64,000 nucleotides of DNA from Sphingobium sp. CAP-1 (GCF_009720145.1 NZ_CP046256.1:159980-223979), one strand, 5' to 3'. Numbered from the stretch's first letter, positions 35,951-44,836 are shown. Made by a program: numbers and translations. Notes: a model not told the origin generated them from the sequence alone.

Positions 35951-36892
35951 TCAGCGGACAAGCTGCGCTTCCAGTTCGCCAAGCACGCGATAGCAATCGA
36001 ATACGCCGGCGACTGAGGAATTGGGCTCGCGACCCTCGCGGATGGCCGCGACGAACTCACGATCCTGTAACTCGATGCCGTTCATCGACACATCCACCTG
36101 GGAAACGTCGATCGGCTCCTCCTTGCCGTTCACCAGGTCGTCGTAGCGCGCGATGTAGGTGCCGTTATCGCAGATATACCGGAAATAAGTGCCGAGCGGT
36201 CCGTCATTATTGAACGACAGCGAAAGGGTGCAGATAGCGCCGGTTTCGCTCTTCAATTGGATCGACATATCCATCGCGATCCCAAGTTCCGCATGGATTG
36301 GCCCCTGCAGCGCATGTGCCTCGACGATCTTTCCGGCCTGATAGGCGAAAAGGTCCACCGTATGCGCGGCATGATGCCACAGCAGATGGTCCGTCCAGCT
36401 ACGCGGCTCACCCTTCGCGTTGATGTTCTTGCGGCGAAAAAAATAGGTCTGGACGTCCATCTGCTGGACGTTCAGTTCTCCGGCCCGGATCTTGTTGTGC
36501 ACATATTGGTGCGACGGATTGAACCGACGGGTGTGGCCCACCATGCAGACCAGACCCGTTTCCTTCTGCTTGGCCAGGACCGCTTGCGCGTCTGCCCAGC
36601 TGTCCGCCAGCGGAATCTCTACCTCGACATGCTTGCCTGCCTCCATGCAGGCAATAGCTTGCTTAGCGTGCATCTGCGTAGGCGTGCATAGAATGACCGC
36701 ATCGACGTCGTCGCGGGCAAGCGTTTCATCGAGTTCTGTAGTGACGTGGCCGACACCGTATTTCTCGGCTATCGCCCGGGTCGGCTCCAGCTCGCGGCCG
36801 ACCAGCGAAGTGACGGTCACGCCATCGATGTTCTTGAGGCCATCCAGGTGCTTCTCGCCAAAGGCGCCCGCACCAGCCAGTGCAATCCGCAT
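35951..36892 (-). CDS. ligC: LigC, 4-carboxy-2-hydroxymuconate-6-semialdehyde dehydrogenase
   Basis: A 313-residue Gfo/Idh/MocA-family enzyme, matching the size of sphingomonad LigC (315). The Rossmann motif ALAGAGAFGEKH opens the protein, and VEIPLADSW and GHTRRFNPSHQYVH follow. It oxidises the LigAB ring-cleavage product, as its hemiacetal, to 2-pyrone-4,6-dicarboxylate using NADP. ATG 36892 was chosen for the dinucleotide fold and the AAGGA ten bases upstream. Confidence 0.93.
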   Translation of the reverse strand: MRIALAGAGAFGEKHLDGLKNIDGVTVTSLVGRELEPTRAIAEKYGVGHVTTELDETLARDDVDAVILCTPTQMHAKQAIACMEAGKHVEVEIPLADSWADAQAVLAKQKETGLVCMVGHTRRFNPSHQYVHNKIRAGELNVQQMDVQTYFFRRKNINAKGEPRSWTDHLLWHHAAHTVDLFAYQAGKIVEAHALQGPIHAELGIAMDMSIQLKSETGAICTLSLSFNNDGPLGTYFRYICDNGTYIARYDDLVNGKEEPIDVSQVDVSMNGIELQDREFVAAIREGREPNSSVAGVFDCYRVLGELEAQLVR

Positions 36893-36905
36893 ATGTGACA
36901 TTTCC

Positions 36906-37298
36906 TTATGTTGGGTTGCTTCGCGAAGCAGCCAGTTGCAGTTCAGCGAGCCCCTGCTCGAGGTCATCAAAGGCCTTGCGTATGCGTCGAGTAGACGCCT
37001 GAAAATCAGTCGCTCTCTCGTCTAGCGCCACCGCCGACCAGCGAGCTTGATGCTCAGCCAGCGCGGCGCGCAAGACCGACAGGTTTTTGCGAAACCGCGA
37101 CCAGGCAGCCGAAGCACTCGCGTGCGCTTGCCAGTCATTCGTAGAATTGCTGACAAAGCCCAGCTTGCGCGACAATTCGAGCCTCAAACGAACCACTTCC
37201 TTCCGCCAGTCAGGCGGTTGGTCCTGGACAACCGAGGCGATCGATTGTTGCGTCTCACGCAGTTCGATCACTCTGGCCTTGAGGTCTTCGAAGTCCAC
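36906..37298 (-). CDS. Small helical protein between ligB and ligC, unknown
   Basis: A 130-residue, almost entirely helical and charged protein (heptad-like DFEDLKARVIELRETQ...), starting at a GTG that overlaps the ligB TAG. The overlap and the 13-base spacing to ligC show it is part of the operon. No catalytic motif. It is not part of the classic lig gene set known to me; a structural or regulatory partner is possible. Confidence 0.65.
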   Translation of the reverse strand: MDFEDLKARVIELRETQQSIASVVQDQPPDWRKEVVRLRLELSRKLGFVSNSTNDWQAHASASAAWSRFRKNLSVLRAALAEHQARWSAVALDERATDFQASTRRIRKAFDDLEQGLAELQLAASRSNPT

Positions 37299-38161
37299 TA
37301 GACCTCCGATGACGAACTCTCAGCCGGCCTCAATATGAGATGTCCGACCGCGGTATTGGACGCCGGGACGTGATAGTGCCGATGCAATGGCTTGACCATG
37401 CGGCCCAGCGCCCCGCGCATGATGAGCCACATCACCATTTCGATGCCTTCGGAGCCCGTCTCGCGCAGATATTCGATATGGGGAATGGTACGAAGCGTCT
37501 CCCCGTCATTTGTGCTCATCAAATCGAGGAAGCGGTTGTCCCATTCCGCATTGATCAGGCCCGCTCGAGGCCCCTGCAACTGGTGGCTCATACCACCCGT
37601 ACCCCAGACCTGCACGTTGAGATCTTCGGGGAAGCTCGCCACTGCCCGCGCGATCGCCTCGCCCAATTGCCAGCACCGGTTGCCCGATGGCGGCGGATAT
37701 GTGACCACATTCACGGCAATCGGAATGACCTTTACCGGCCAGGCCTCGGGCTGACCGAACATGAGACTGAGCGGAACGGTCAAGCCGTGGTCGACGTCCA
37801 TCTCGTTGATGATGGTCATGTCGAACTCGTCCAGGATCAGGCTTTGCGCAATGTGCCAAGCAAGGTCTGCATGCCCGATCACCTCCGGCACCGGCCGCGG
37901 TCCCCAGCCTTCATCACAAATACCGTAGCGATCGGCGCAGCCGATCGCGAAAGTGGGGATTATCCGCATGTCGAAAGCCGACGCATGGTCATTGTAGACA
38001 ATGATGACTACGTCGGGCTTTTCTTCGGCGATCCATTGCTTCGACCAGTCATAGCCGGCAAATACCGGCGCCCAATAAGGCTCGCCCGTCTTGCCGTTGT
38101 CGATCGTGGCGCCGATCGCGGGAATATGGCTTGTCGCGACGCCGGCGGAAATGCGGGCCAT
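37298..38161 (-). CDS. ligB: LigB, protocatechuate 4,5-dioxygenase beta subunit
   Basis: A 287-residue class III extradiol dioxygenase. Iron-binding His12 in ATSHIP and His59 in YNDHASAF are visible, with the Glu ligand in GSEGIEMVMW and the catalytic-base His in GGMSHQLQG. With LigA it opens protocatechuate between C4 and C5. The TGATGG overlap with ligA indicates coupled translation of the two subunits. Confidence 0.96.
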   Translation of the reverse strand: MARISAGVATSHIPAIGATIDNGKTGEPYWAPVFAGYDWSKQWIAEEKPDVVIIVYNDHASAFDMRIIPTFAIGCADRYGICDEGWGPRPVPEVIGHADLAWHIAQSLILDEFDMTIINEMDVDHGLTVPLSLMFGQPEAWPVKVIPIAVNVVTYPPPSGNRCWQLGEAIARAVASFPEDLNVQVWGTGGMSHQLQGPRAGLINAEWDNRFLDLMSTNDGETLRTIPHIEYLRETGSEGIEMVMWLIMRGALGRMVKPLHRHYHVPASNTAVGHLILRPAESSSSEV

Positions 38162-38574
38162 CACCTTTTCTCCCGAATCGAGCGGACGCCTTCAGGCGAG
38201 CGGCCGCCGGCAATCATCATCGCCTGATAGTCCTGGGGGCTCATGCCGGTCATCGTGCCGACGGCCTGTAGGAAGCTGAGCCCATCCGTCGAGAAGACCT
38301 TGGCCAGAAAATAGATATTGCCGCCGAGATCGAGGCAGCGATTATAGTCCCGATCCAGAACGGCCTGCTTCTGATCCTCGGTCATCGGCCATTCATCGAT
38401 ATAGGCACGCTCATCGGCTTTCCAGCGCTCACGGTTTTCGGCTTTCATCAGGCTCATCGCGAACTGGTTCATCCAATAGCCCTGCCGGGCACGTTTTGCC
38501 GTATAGACCCGCGTGCCGGGGATATCGTCGAACTCGGCCAAATAGGCGTGAATATCCCTTGTTCGACCAGTCAC
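38161..38574 (-). CDS. ligA: LigA, protocatechuate 4,5-dioxygenase alpha subunit
   Basis: A 137-residue helical subunit, matching LigA of Sphingobium (139). It shows NQFAMSLMKAENRERWKADE, DRDYNRCLDLGGNIYFLAK and the QAVGTMTGMSPQDYQAMM end. It caps the LigB active site. It overlaps the preceding DUF2218 gene by four bases. Confidence 0.96.
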   Translation of the reverse strand: MTGRTRDIHAYLAEFDDIPGTRVYTAKRARQGYWMNQFAMSLMKAENRERWKADERAYIDEWPMTEDQKQAVLDRDYNRCLDLGGNIYFLAKVFSTDGLSFLQAVGTMTGMSPQDYQAMMIAGGRSPEGVRSIREKR

Positions 38575-38867
38575 CGCCCATCCTCCCAGGTATAAGACAA
38601 AGGGGCTTCCCGAAAGGCGAACCTGTCGAGATGGCTCTCGATTACCCCCCGCAGGGTTTCAGCCTCTTCCGCGCCTGATGTGCGCAGGACGATACGGATA
38701 CCCTCCGGATCGCTGGTAAAGCTCGCTGAAGCCACGTCAGAAAAGGGGACTAGGCCTTCTCCATCGGCATAGGACGTCTCGAACCGGTGGCTCCAATGCT
38801 TGATGAGCTGCTGGACATATTTGTCACCGGAAGCAGTCGAAACGAAGGCTTTCGAAACGAAGCTCAC
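38571..38867 (-). CDS. DUF2218-like small protein within the lig operon
   Basis: A 98-residue protein starting at a GTG that overlaps the ligJ stop (GTGA) and ending in overlap with ligA. The pattern (SKAFVSTASGDKYVQQLIKHWSHRF, VPFSDV, ESHLDRFAFRE) matches the DUF2218 family, known elsewhere near iron-handling and oxygenase genes. Its tight coupling between the hydratase and the ring-cleavage dioxygenase suggests an accessory role, perhaps for the iron enzyme; this is inference. (Pattern shown is split for length.). Confidence 0.75.
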   Translation of the reverse strand: MSFVSKAFVSTASGDKYVQQLIKHWSHRFETSYADGEGLVPFSDVASASFTSDPEGIRIVLRTSGAEEAETLRGVIESHLDRFAFREAPLSYTWEDGR

Positions 38868-39886
38868 AGCCCTCTCTCCTTCAATCGGGAATCGAGCCGC
38901 GGAAAAACCCGGCGGGCGTTCCCTTCGAAGATCGCATGACGCTCCGCGTCGCTGATCACGAGCGCGTCCACATAACGCTTGGTATCGTCGAAATAATGGC
39001 CGGTGGTAGGATCGATGCCGCGCACCGCACCGACCATTTCCGAACCGAACAGGATATTCTTGTTGTCGATCACATCGGCCAACAGGTCGACGCCTGGCTG
39101 GTGATAGACGCAGGTGTCGAAGAAGATGTTGTTCATCAGATGCGCATCGAGGGCCGGCTTCTTCAGCATGTCGGCCAGGCCCCGGTAACGCCCCCAATGA
39201 TAGGGGACGGCACCGCCGCCATGCGGGATGATGAAGCGCAAGGTGGGGAAATCCTTGAACAGATCTCCCTCGAGCAACTGCATGAAGGCGATCGTGTCGG
39301 CCGCGATGTAGTATCCGCCCGTGGCATGCATCGCGGGATTGCAGCTGCCCGACACGTGGATCATCGCCGGAACGTCCAGCTCCACCATCTTCTCGTAAAA
39401 GGGATACCAGTAACGGTCTGTCAGCGGCGGATGCTGGAAATGGCCGCCGCCCGGGTCGGGGTTCAGATTGCACCCGATAAATCCCATATCGACGCAGCGT
39501 TCCAGTTCCGCGATGCTGTTCACCATGTCGGCTGCGGGCGATTGCGGCAGCATGCACACGCCAACGAAAGTTTCCGGATAAAGGCCGACCACGCGCGAGA
39601 TCAGGTCGTTGCAGCGGATCGCCCATTCCTTCGCGACACCGGCATCACCGACATGCGGGGCCATCGCAGACGCCCGGGGAGAGAAGATCGTGAGGTCGGC
39701 GCCACGCTCTTTGATCAGGCGAAGCTGGTTGGATTCGATGGTGTCACGGATTTCATCGTCGGAAATCTCCGGATAGGCCGGCGCAGGCACGCCCGCTTTG
39801 AAAGCCGCCTTCTGCTCCTCTCGCCAGGCATCGTGCCCCTTGGGCAGCACGGTATAATGACCATGGCAGTCGATAATCAGACTCAT
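38864..39886 (-). CDS. ligJ: LigJ, 4-oxalomesaconate hydratase
   Basis: A 340-residue amidohydrolase-2 family protein (LigJ of Sphingobium: 341). The metal-binding start IIDCHGHYTV, PAMIHVSGSCNP, the FIIPHGGGAVPYHWGRYRG stretch and a terminal FGSEMVGAVRG are all present. It hydrates 4-oxalomesaconate to 4-carboxy-4-hydroxy-2-oxoadipate. It overlaps the upstream dehydrogenase gene as ATGA. Confidence 0.95.
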   Translation of the reverse strand: MSLIIDCHGHYTVLPKGHDAWREEQKAAFKAGVPAPAYPEISDDEIRDTIESNQLRLIKERGADLTIFSPRASAMAPHVGDAGVAKEWAIRCNDLISRVVGLYPETFVGVCMLPQSPAADMVNSIAELERCVDMGFIGCNLNPDPGGGHFQHPPLTDRYWYPFYEKMVELDVPAMIHVSGSCNPAMHATGGYYIAADTIAFMQLLEGDLFKDFPTLRFIIPHGGGAVPYHWGRYRGLADMLKKPALDAHLMNNIFFDTCVYHQPGVDLLADVIDNKNILFGSEMVGAVRGIDPTTGHYFDDTKRYVDALVISDAERHAIFEGNARRVFPRLDSRLKERGL

Positions 39887-40767
39887 GCGGCGTCAACCCT
39901 CCCCACTAGTTTGGATTCCAGATCGGTGATTTTCTCGATTTTCGCGGAAAGCCCTTCCGGCGGAGGTGTGACCCCCAATCGACCCAGACGGCGATGCAGC
40001 GCGACAGCCTCGCGAGTCATCCCGCTTGCTGCCCCCAACCCTTCGAGCGTGAGCGCAACTTCTTCCATCTCGGCGGCGCGGCGCAGGCCATGAACCATCA
40101 TCCGGTCGAGATTATAGTCCGCCTTGGCATCCCATTCGGGGCCGAGCGAGCCGAGCACTTCAGCCGTGACCCCTGCCCTTTCCGCCGCGAGCACGCATTC
40201 TGCGGTGAGGGCTTCGATACCTTTCACCATCACCGAACGGATCATCTTGATCGCCGAGGCCTGACCGACCTTGTCGCCCACTACCCGGATATTCGTGAAA
40301 CCCAACCGCTCCAGTGCCGCCGCCGCGTCGCTCCCTCTGACGCCGCTCAGCAACAGCGGTACGGAGAGCTTGGCGGGATTGACCGGCGCCATGACCGCCA
40401 CGTCCACATACCACCCGCCGGCAGCTTCAATCGTTTGTGCGGCGATGCGCTTGGTTTCAGGCGCCACGCTGTTCATGTCACAGAACATCGCAGCAGGAGC
40501 GACCAGCGAGGCGGCGGCGCGCGCGGCCACGACGGCTTGATCTGCCGTCACCAGCGAAAGCACCAGCGGCGAGCGGCTCACCGCATCGGCAAGCGTGTCG
40601 CTTCCCGCAACGCCAGCTGCCAGATACTCACGACGCTTGCGGTCGGCGCTGGCCGGATCATCGGTCAAAACGTCGAAGACACGCGCCGAAGTCGACCAGG
40701 ACCCTGCTTCCGCAAAGCTGCGGCCCGCTTCTCCGAAACCAATCAAAGCGACAGCAATCTGATCCAT
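39883..40767 (-). CDS. NAD(P)-binding dehydrogenase with DUF1932 domain, lig operon
   Basis: A 294-residue protein of the beta-hydroxyacid/6-phosphogluconate dehydrogenase type. The N-terminal Rossmann motif ALIGFGEAGRSF is followed by a C-terminal all-helical DUF1932-like region (KMIRSVMVKGIEALTAECVL). Its partner is ligJ, with an ATGA overlap. Proteins of this type are often found beside ligJ, but I do not know the reaction; reduction of a keto acid of the 4,5-cleavage route is a guess. Confidence 0.82.
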   Translation of the reverse strand: MDQIAVALIGFGEAGRSFAEAGSWSTSARVFDVLTDDPASADRKRREYLAAGVAGSDTLADAVSRSPLVLSLVTADQAVVAARAAASLVAPAAMFCDMNSVAPETKRIAAQTIEAAGGWYVDVAVMAPVNPAKLSVPLLLSGVRGSDAAAALERLGFTNIRVVGDKVGQASAIKMIRSVMVKGIEALTAECVLAAERAGVTAEVLGSLGPEWDAKADYNLDRMMVHGLRRAAEMEEVALTLEGLGAASGMTREAVALHRRLGRLGVTPPPEGLSAKIEKITDLESKLVGRVDAA

Positions 40768-40799
40768 TTGCCGAGATTAGCGGCAACCGTCCACGCACC

Positions 40800-40828
40800 G
40801 CCAATCGGATTGGCACCTAATGCATTAG
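40800..40828. promoter_or_regulatory. Two adjacent perfect palindromes upstream of the ligJAB unit
   Basis: GCCAATCGGATTGGC (40800-40814) and CTAATGCATTAG (40817-40828) are both perfect and lie two bases apart in the 64-base gap between the LysR gene and the leftward dehydrogenase-ligJ unit. Candidate operator for the LysR protein or another regulator; a terminator is unlikely without a T-run. Confidence 0.55.
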
Positions 40829-40831
40829 AAA

Positions 40832-42001
40832 TTACGAAGTGTGTTCGTCGCGCAGCACTGCGGCCTGTTCCTCGATAACCTCGATCAGAGCAGCCTGTGC
40901 CGGCGTAGGCCGCCAATCCGATCGGACGGTCAAACCGATGGTGCGCGACATCGGACGCACCGGGCCTGCAATTCTCACGAGCCACCCCGCCTCCAGTTCC
41001 ACACTGACCTGATCGGGCGACAGCAGAGTGAGGAAATCGCTTTCGACAAGAATTTGCCGGACGATCATGACTGAGCCGCATTCCATCGGCACGCGTGGTG
41101 GCGTAACGCCGACCTCCTCGAACATCGACTGCCAATGCGCCCTTAACGGCGTACCAGCCGCGGCCACGATCCATGGATACCGCGCGAGCGCCGCAATCGT
41201 CGGGGGCCGGCGGGCCTGCGCCAGCGGGTGGTGCGCGCCGGCAAGAATGATGAGCGGATCGTCGAAAAGTTCTCTCTGTGCCATATCTGCCGATATATTT
41301 GTCCTCGCCGCACCGACCATCATATCGATATCGCCGTCACGCAGCGGCCCCGTCAGCTCGGCATAGGAGCCCTCCATGATGACGATATCGATATCCGGCT
41401 TCGCGCGATGAAACGCTGCGACGGCGCTCGGTAACAGGCGCGCACGCGAAAGCGGCATCGCTCCGATCGTGATGCGCCCTCTTTCGTGGCCTCGCAATGC
41501 GGCCAGCTCAATATCCGCCGATCGAAGCTCGGCAAGCGCGAGCCGGAAATTGCGCGCCATCGCCAAGCCGCGCGCCGTCAGGACAACACCCTTGCCGCGC
41601 CGCCTCACAAGATCCTGTCCCAAAGCGAGCGAAAGGTCGCTCACCGCCCGATGCAGCGATGCTTCGCTCAGACCCATGGCCGTCGCAGCATTTGCATAAC
41701 TTCCCGCTCGCGATAAGCCGAGAAAAGCGGAAACCTGCGCCGCCGTCGCGCGCGTTTGCCCCAGAAGCCGAATGATCGCGGTAGCGCGCGGCGCCAGGAT
41801 TCGTGCCTCATCCGTGGGGATCATGCGGCGCGGCTGCCGTTCGAAAAGCGGCACCCCGAACCGCAACTCCAGCTTGGCGATTCCCTGCGTCACTGCAGGC
41901 TGGGTAAGGTGAACCTCACGCGCGGCTGCCGTCACGCTTCCACTTTCCATGATCGCCAGAAAGGCGCGCAGATGCCGCAGATTCACGTCCAGCCGTTCCA
42001 T
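40832..42001 (-). CDS. LysR-type regulator with two tandem HTH-like domains
   Basis: The protein has 389 residues, against about 300 for ordinary LysR proteins. The first wHTH is at residues 14-72 (FLAIMESGSVTAAAREVHLT...). A second, aligning region is at residues 93-151 (FLGLSRAGSYANAATAMGLS...LVRRRGKGVVLT), offset by 79 residues. A LysR substrate-binding domain follows (RITIGAMPLSRARLLPSAV). It is divergent from ligK and upstream of the ligJAB unit, so it is the likely lig regulator, responding to protocatechuate or a pathway intermediate. The start MERLDVNLRHLRAF is typical for LysR. Confidence 0.9.
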   Translation of the reverse strand: MERLDVNLRHLRAFLAIMESGSVTAAAREVHLTQPAVTQGIAKLELRFGVPLFERQPRRMIPTDEARILAPRATAIIRLLGQTRATAAQVSAFLGLSRAGSYANAATAMGLSEASLHRAVSDLSLALGQDLVRRRGKGVVLTARGLAMARNFRLALAELRSADIELAALRGHERGRITIGAMPLSRARLLPSAVAAFHRAKPDIDIVIMEGSYAELTGPLRDGDIDMMVGAARTNISADMAQRELFDDPLIILAGAHHPLAQARRPPTIAALARYPWIVAAAGTPLRAHWQSMFEEVGVTPPRVPMECGSVMIVRQILVESDFLTLLSPDQVSVELEAGWLVRIAGPVRPMSRTIGLTVRSDWRPTPAQAALIEVIEEQAAVLRDEHTS

Positions 42002-42011
42002 GCTGCACGAT

Positions 42012-42024
42012 TAGCAAATTCTTA
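42012..42024. promoter_or_regulatory. Candidate LysR T-N11-A box between lysR and ligK
   Basis: TAGCAAATTCTTA fits the T-N11-A core with partial dyad symmetry (ATTAG/CTTAT) in the 102-base divergent gap. The position 80 bases upstream of the ligK start suits activator binding. Prediction from the family rule only. Confidence 0.45.
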
Positions 42025-42103
42025 TTCATCGGGCAAAGAACGGATTTGCTGCAAGGACGGAACGGCGCGCATTCTCCCAGTTATCGTTGCCAAGGAGAGC
42101 GTT

Positions 42104-42778
42104 GTGTCGGGTTTAGTCGTCCAATCTATCGAGCGAGCGGAAGCGCCGGTAATCGACGCCCTCGCCTCTTGCGGCGTTGCGACGGTCCATGAAGCGCAAG
42201 GCCGCACAGGGCTGCTCGCCTCCCGCATGCGCCCGATCTATGCAGGCGCCCGTATCGCGGGCTCGGCGGTCACCATCTCCGCGCCTCCCGGGGACAACTG
42301 GATGGTGCATGTCGCCATCGAGCAGCTGCAGCCCGGCGACATTCTCGTGCTCGCCCCCACCTCGCCTTGCGAAGACGGCTATTTCGGAGACCTTCTCGCC
42401 ACCTCGGCGATGGCACGGGGTTGCCGGGGGCTGGTAATCGATGCGGGGGTACGTGACGTGCGCGATCTGACGGCCATGGGCTTTCCTGTCTGGTCGAAGG
42501 CCATCTTCGCACAGGGTACGGTGAAGGCGACGCTGGGATCGGTCAATGTCCCCGTCGTTTGCGCAGACGCCGTGATCCGTCCCGGTGACGTGATCATTGC
42601 AGATGACGATGGGGTCTGTGTGGTCGAGCGCGAACGCGCCGCCGACGTGTTGGCAAAGGCCCAGGCACGCGAAGCCAATGAGGAAACGAAGCGTCAACGG
42701 CTCGCTGCCGGGGAACTCGGCCTCGACATTTACGATATGCGTGGCCGCCTCGCCGAAATGGGCCTGAAATATGTCTGA
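42104..42778 (+). CDS. ligK: LigK, 4-carboxy-4-hydroxy-2-oxoadipate aldolase
   Basis: A 224-residue RraA-fold class II aldolase. It shows VATVHEAQGRTGLL, the metal/substrate loop GDLLATSAMARGCRGLVIDA and GVRDVRDL, with the active-site Arg-Asp pair. It cleaves the C7 intermediate to pyruvate and oxaloacetate, and often also oxaloacetate to pyruvate. GTG 42104 is preferred because AAGGAGAG lies six bases before it. First gene of ligK-ligU-ligI-MFS. Confidence 0.94.
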   Translation: MSGLVVQSIERAEAPVIDALASCGVATVHEAQGRTGLLASRMRPIYAGARIAGSAVTISAPPGDNWMVHVAIEQLQPGDILVLAPTSPCEDGYFGDLLATSAMARGCRGLVIDAGVRDVRDLTAMGFPVWSKAIFAQGTVKATLGSVNVPVVCADAVIRPGDVIIADDDGVCVVERERAADVLAKAQAREANEETKRQRLAAGELGLDIYDMRGRLAEMGLKYV

Positions 42779-43826
42779 CCCCACCCGCGTCATGTGGATG
42801 CGTGGCGGCACATCCAAAGGGGGCTATTTCCTCAAAGATGACCTCCCTGCCGATATCGCGGCACGCGACGCCTTCCTGCTCCGCGCGATGGGATCGCCCG
42901 ATCCCCGCCAGATCGACGGGATGGGCGGGTCGGATCCCTTGACAAGCAAGGTGGCCGTGATCTCGAAATCCGAGCGTCCCGGCATCGATGTCGACTATCT
43001 GTTTCTTCAGGTATTCGTCGACAAGCCTATCGTTACCGATGCACAAAATTGCGGCAATATCCTGGCCGGCGTCGGTCCGTTCGCGATCGAACGCGGATTG
43101 GTGCCGGCACAGGACAGCGAGACGCGTGTCACCATCTACATGATGAACACCGGCCAGATTGCCGTGGCGACAATCGAAACACCGTCAGGGCGCGTGCGCT
43201 ATGACGGGGCGGCAAGGATCGACGGCGTACCGGGCACGGCGGCTCCGATCCCGCTAGAGTTCCGCGAAACGGCAGGCTCATCCTGCGGCGCGCTGCTGCC
43301 TACCGGAAATGCCTGTGACATCGTGAACGGCGTGCCGGTCACGTTGATCGACAACGGCATGCCCTGCGTCGTGATGAAGGCCGAAGACGTCGGTGCGGCC
43401 GGCTACGAGAGTCGTGACGAGCTGGACGGCGCCAGCGATCTCAAGGCACGGATCGAGGCGATCCGCCTTGCCGTCGGCGAACGAATGAACCTCGGCGACG
43501 TGCGCGAGAAATCCGTACCCAAGATGATGCTGGTTGCACCACCGCGCGACGGAGGCGCCGTCACGGTACGCAGCTTCATCCCCCACCGCGCACATGCCTC
43601 GATCGGTGTTCTCGGCGCGGTCAGCGTCGCCACCGCCTGCTTGATCGAGGGATCGCCCGCCGCGCAGGTCGCGTCAATCCCAGGCGGTGCCCGCAAGACC
43701 CTGTCGGTGGAGCATCCTACCGGCGAGATGAGCTGCGTCATGGAGACGGATGCAGACGGCCAGGTCACCAGCGCCGCCATCTTGCGTACCGCGCGCAAGC
43801 TTATGGATGGAGAGATTTTCGCATGA
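42771..43826 (+). CDS. ligU: LigU, 4-oxalomesaconate tautomerase
   Basis: A 351-residue PrpF-family isomerase: WMRGGTSKGGYFL at the start, DAQNCGNILAGVGPFAIERG in the first half, HRAHASIGVLGAVSVATACL near the end. It converts the product of LigI into the tautomer used by LigJ. It overlaps ligK by eight bases and ligI by four. Confidence 0.93.
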   Translation: MSDPTRVMWMRGGTSKGGYFLKDDLPADIAARDAFLLRAMGSPDPRQIDGMGGSDPLTSKVAVISKSERPGIDVDYLFLQVFVDKPIVTDAQNCGNILAGVGPFAIERGLVPAQDSETRVTIYMMNTGQIAVATIETPSGRVRYDGAARIDGVPGTAAPIPLEFRETAGSSCGALLPTGNACDIVNGVPVTLIDNGMPCVVMKAEDVGAAGYESRDELDGASDLKARIEAIRLAVGERMNLGDVREKSVPKMMLVAPPRDGGAVTVRSFIPHRAHASIGVLGAVSVATACLIEGSPAAQVASIPGGARKTLSVEHPTGEMSCVMETDADGQVTSAAILRTARKLMDGEIFA

Positions 43827-44692
43827 GTCGTATCGTAAGCTGGCACGCCGATCCCTCACGCCCGCGGTTTGTACCACCCGCCGGCGCGGTCGATGCGCAC
43901 TGCCATGTCTTCGGACCGATGGCGCAGTTCCCCTTCAGCGCGAAGGCCAAATATCTTCCCGAAGATGCCGGGCCGGACATGTTGTTCGCGTTGCGCGACA
44001 GGCTCGGTTTCTCCCGCAACGTCATCGTGCAGGCCAGTTGCCACGGCACGGACAACAGTGCGACGCTGGATGCAATCGCAAAATCCGATGGACGCGCGCG
44101 CGGGGTAGCGGTTGTCGATCCAGCCATCAGCGATGCCGAACTTGAAAACCTGCACCAAGGCGGCATTCGCGGCGTGCGGTTCAACTTCCTGAAACGGTTG
44201 GTCGACGATGCGCCCAAGGACAAATTCCTTGAGGTCGCCCGTCGCATCCAGGGCCTCGGCTGGCATGTCGTCGTCTATTTCGAGGCGGATATCCTGGAAG
44301 AACTCCGTTCGTTCCTCGACGCCATCCCTACGCTGATCGTCGTCGACCATATGGGGCGGCCCGATGTCACGCAAGGACCGGATGGACCGGATATGCGTGT
44401 CTTCCGGGCACTCCTCGACAGCCGCGACGATATCTGGACCAAGGTGACCTGTCCCGACCGCCTCGATGGCAGCGGCCCGCCATGGGATGCTTTCGCACAG
44501 GCCGTGCGCCCCCTTGTCGAAGACTATCCGGATCGCGTCCTGTGGGGCACCGACTGGCCGCACCCGAACATGCAAGATGCAATTTCGGACGATGGCGCGC
44601 TGGTCGATATGATCCCCCGCATCGCACCGACGCCTGAGTTGCAACATCGCCTGCTCGTGGACAACCCGGCCAGACTCTACTGGCATGATTAA
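43823..44692 (+). CDS. ligI: LigI, 2-pyrone-4,6-dicarboxylate lactonase
   Basis: A 289-residue amidohydrolase-superfamily lactonase. It has VDAHCHVFGP at the N-terminus, VQASCHGTDN, VVDHMGRPD and the catalytic GTDWPHPN near residue 245. It opens the pyrone ring to 4-oxalomesaconate. Coupled to ligU by ATGA. Confidence 0.95.
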   Translation: MSRIVSWHADPSRPRFVPPAGAVDAHCHVFGPMAQFPFSAKAKYLPEDAGPDMLFALRDRLGFSRNVIVQASCHGTDNSATLDAIAKSDGRARGVAVVDPAISDAELENLHQGGIRGVRFNFLKRLVDDAPKDKFLEVARRIQGLGWHVVVYFEADILEELRSFLDAIPTLIVVDHMGRPDVTQGPDGPDMRVFRALLDSRDDIWTKVTCPDRLDGSGPPWDAFAQAVRPLVEDYPDRVLWGTDWPHPNMQDAISDDGALVDMIPRIAPTPELQHRLLVDNPARLYWHD

Positions 44693-44836
44693 AGCATGGA
44701 TGCTGTCACCGTCGAAACGGGGGCATGCGCTTCATTGGCATGGAGATCGATAGCCGCCAACCAGTCTGAACCAGGCTGCGGCGGTTCCGCAGTTGAGTTC
44801 ACGCAGACGGAGGGCGGGCATAGAGGGGGATACCTT

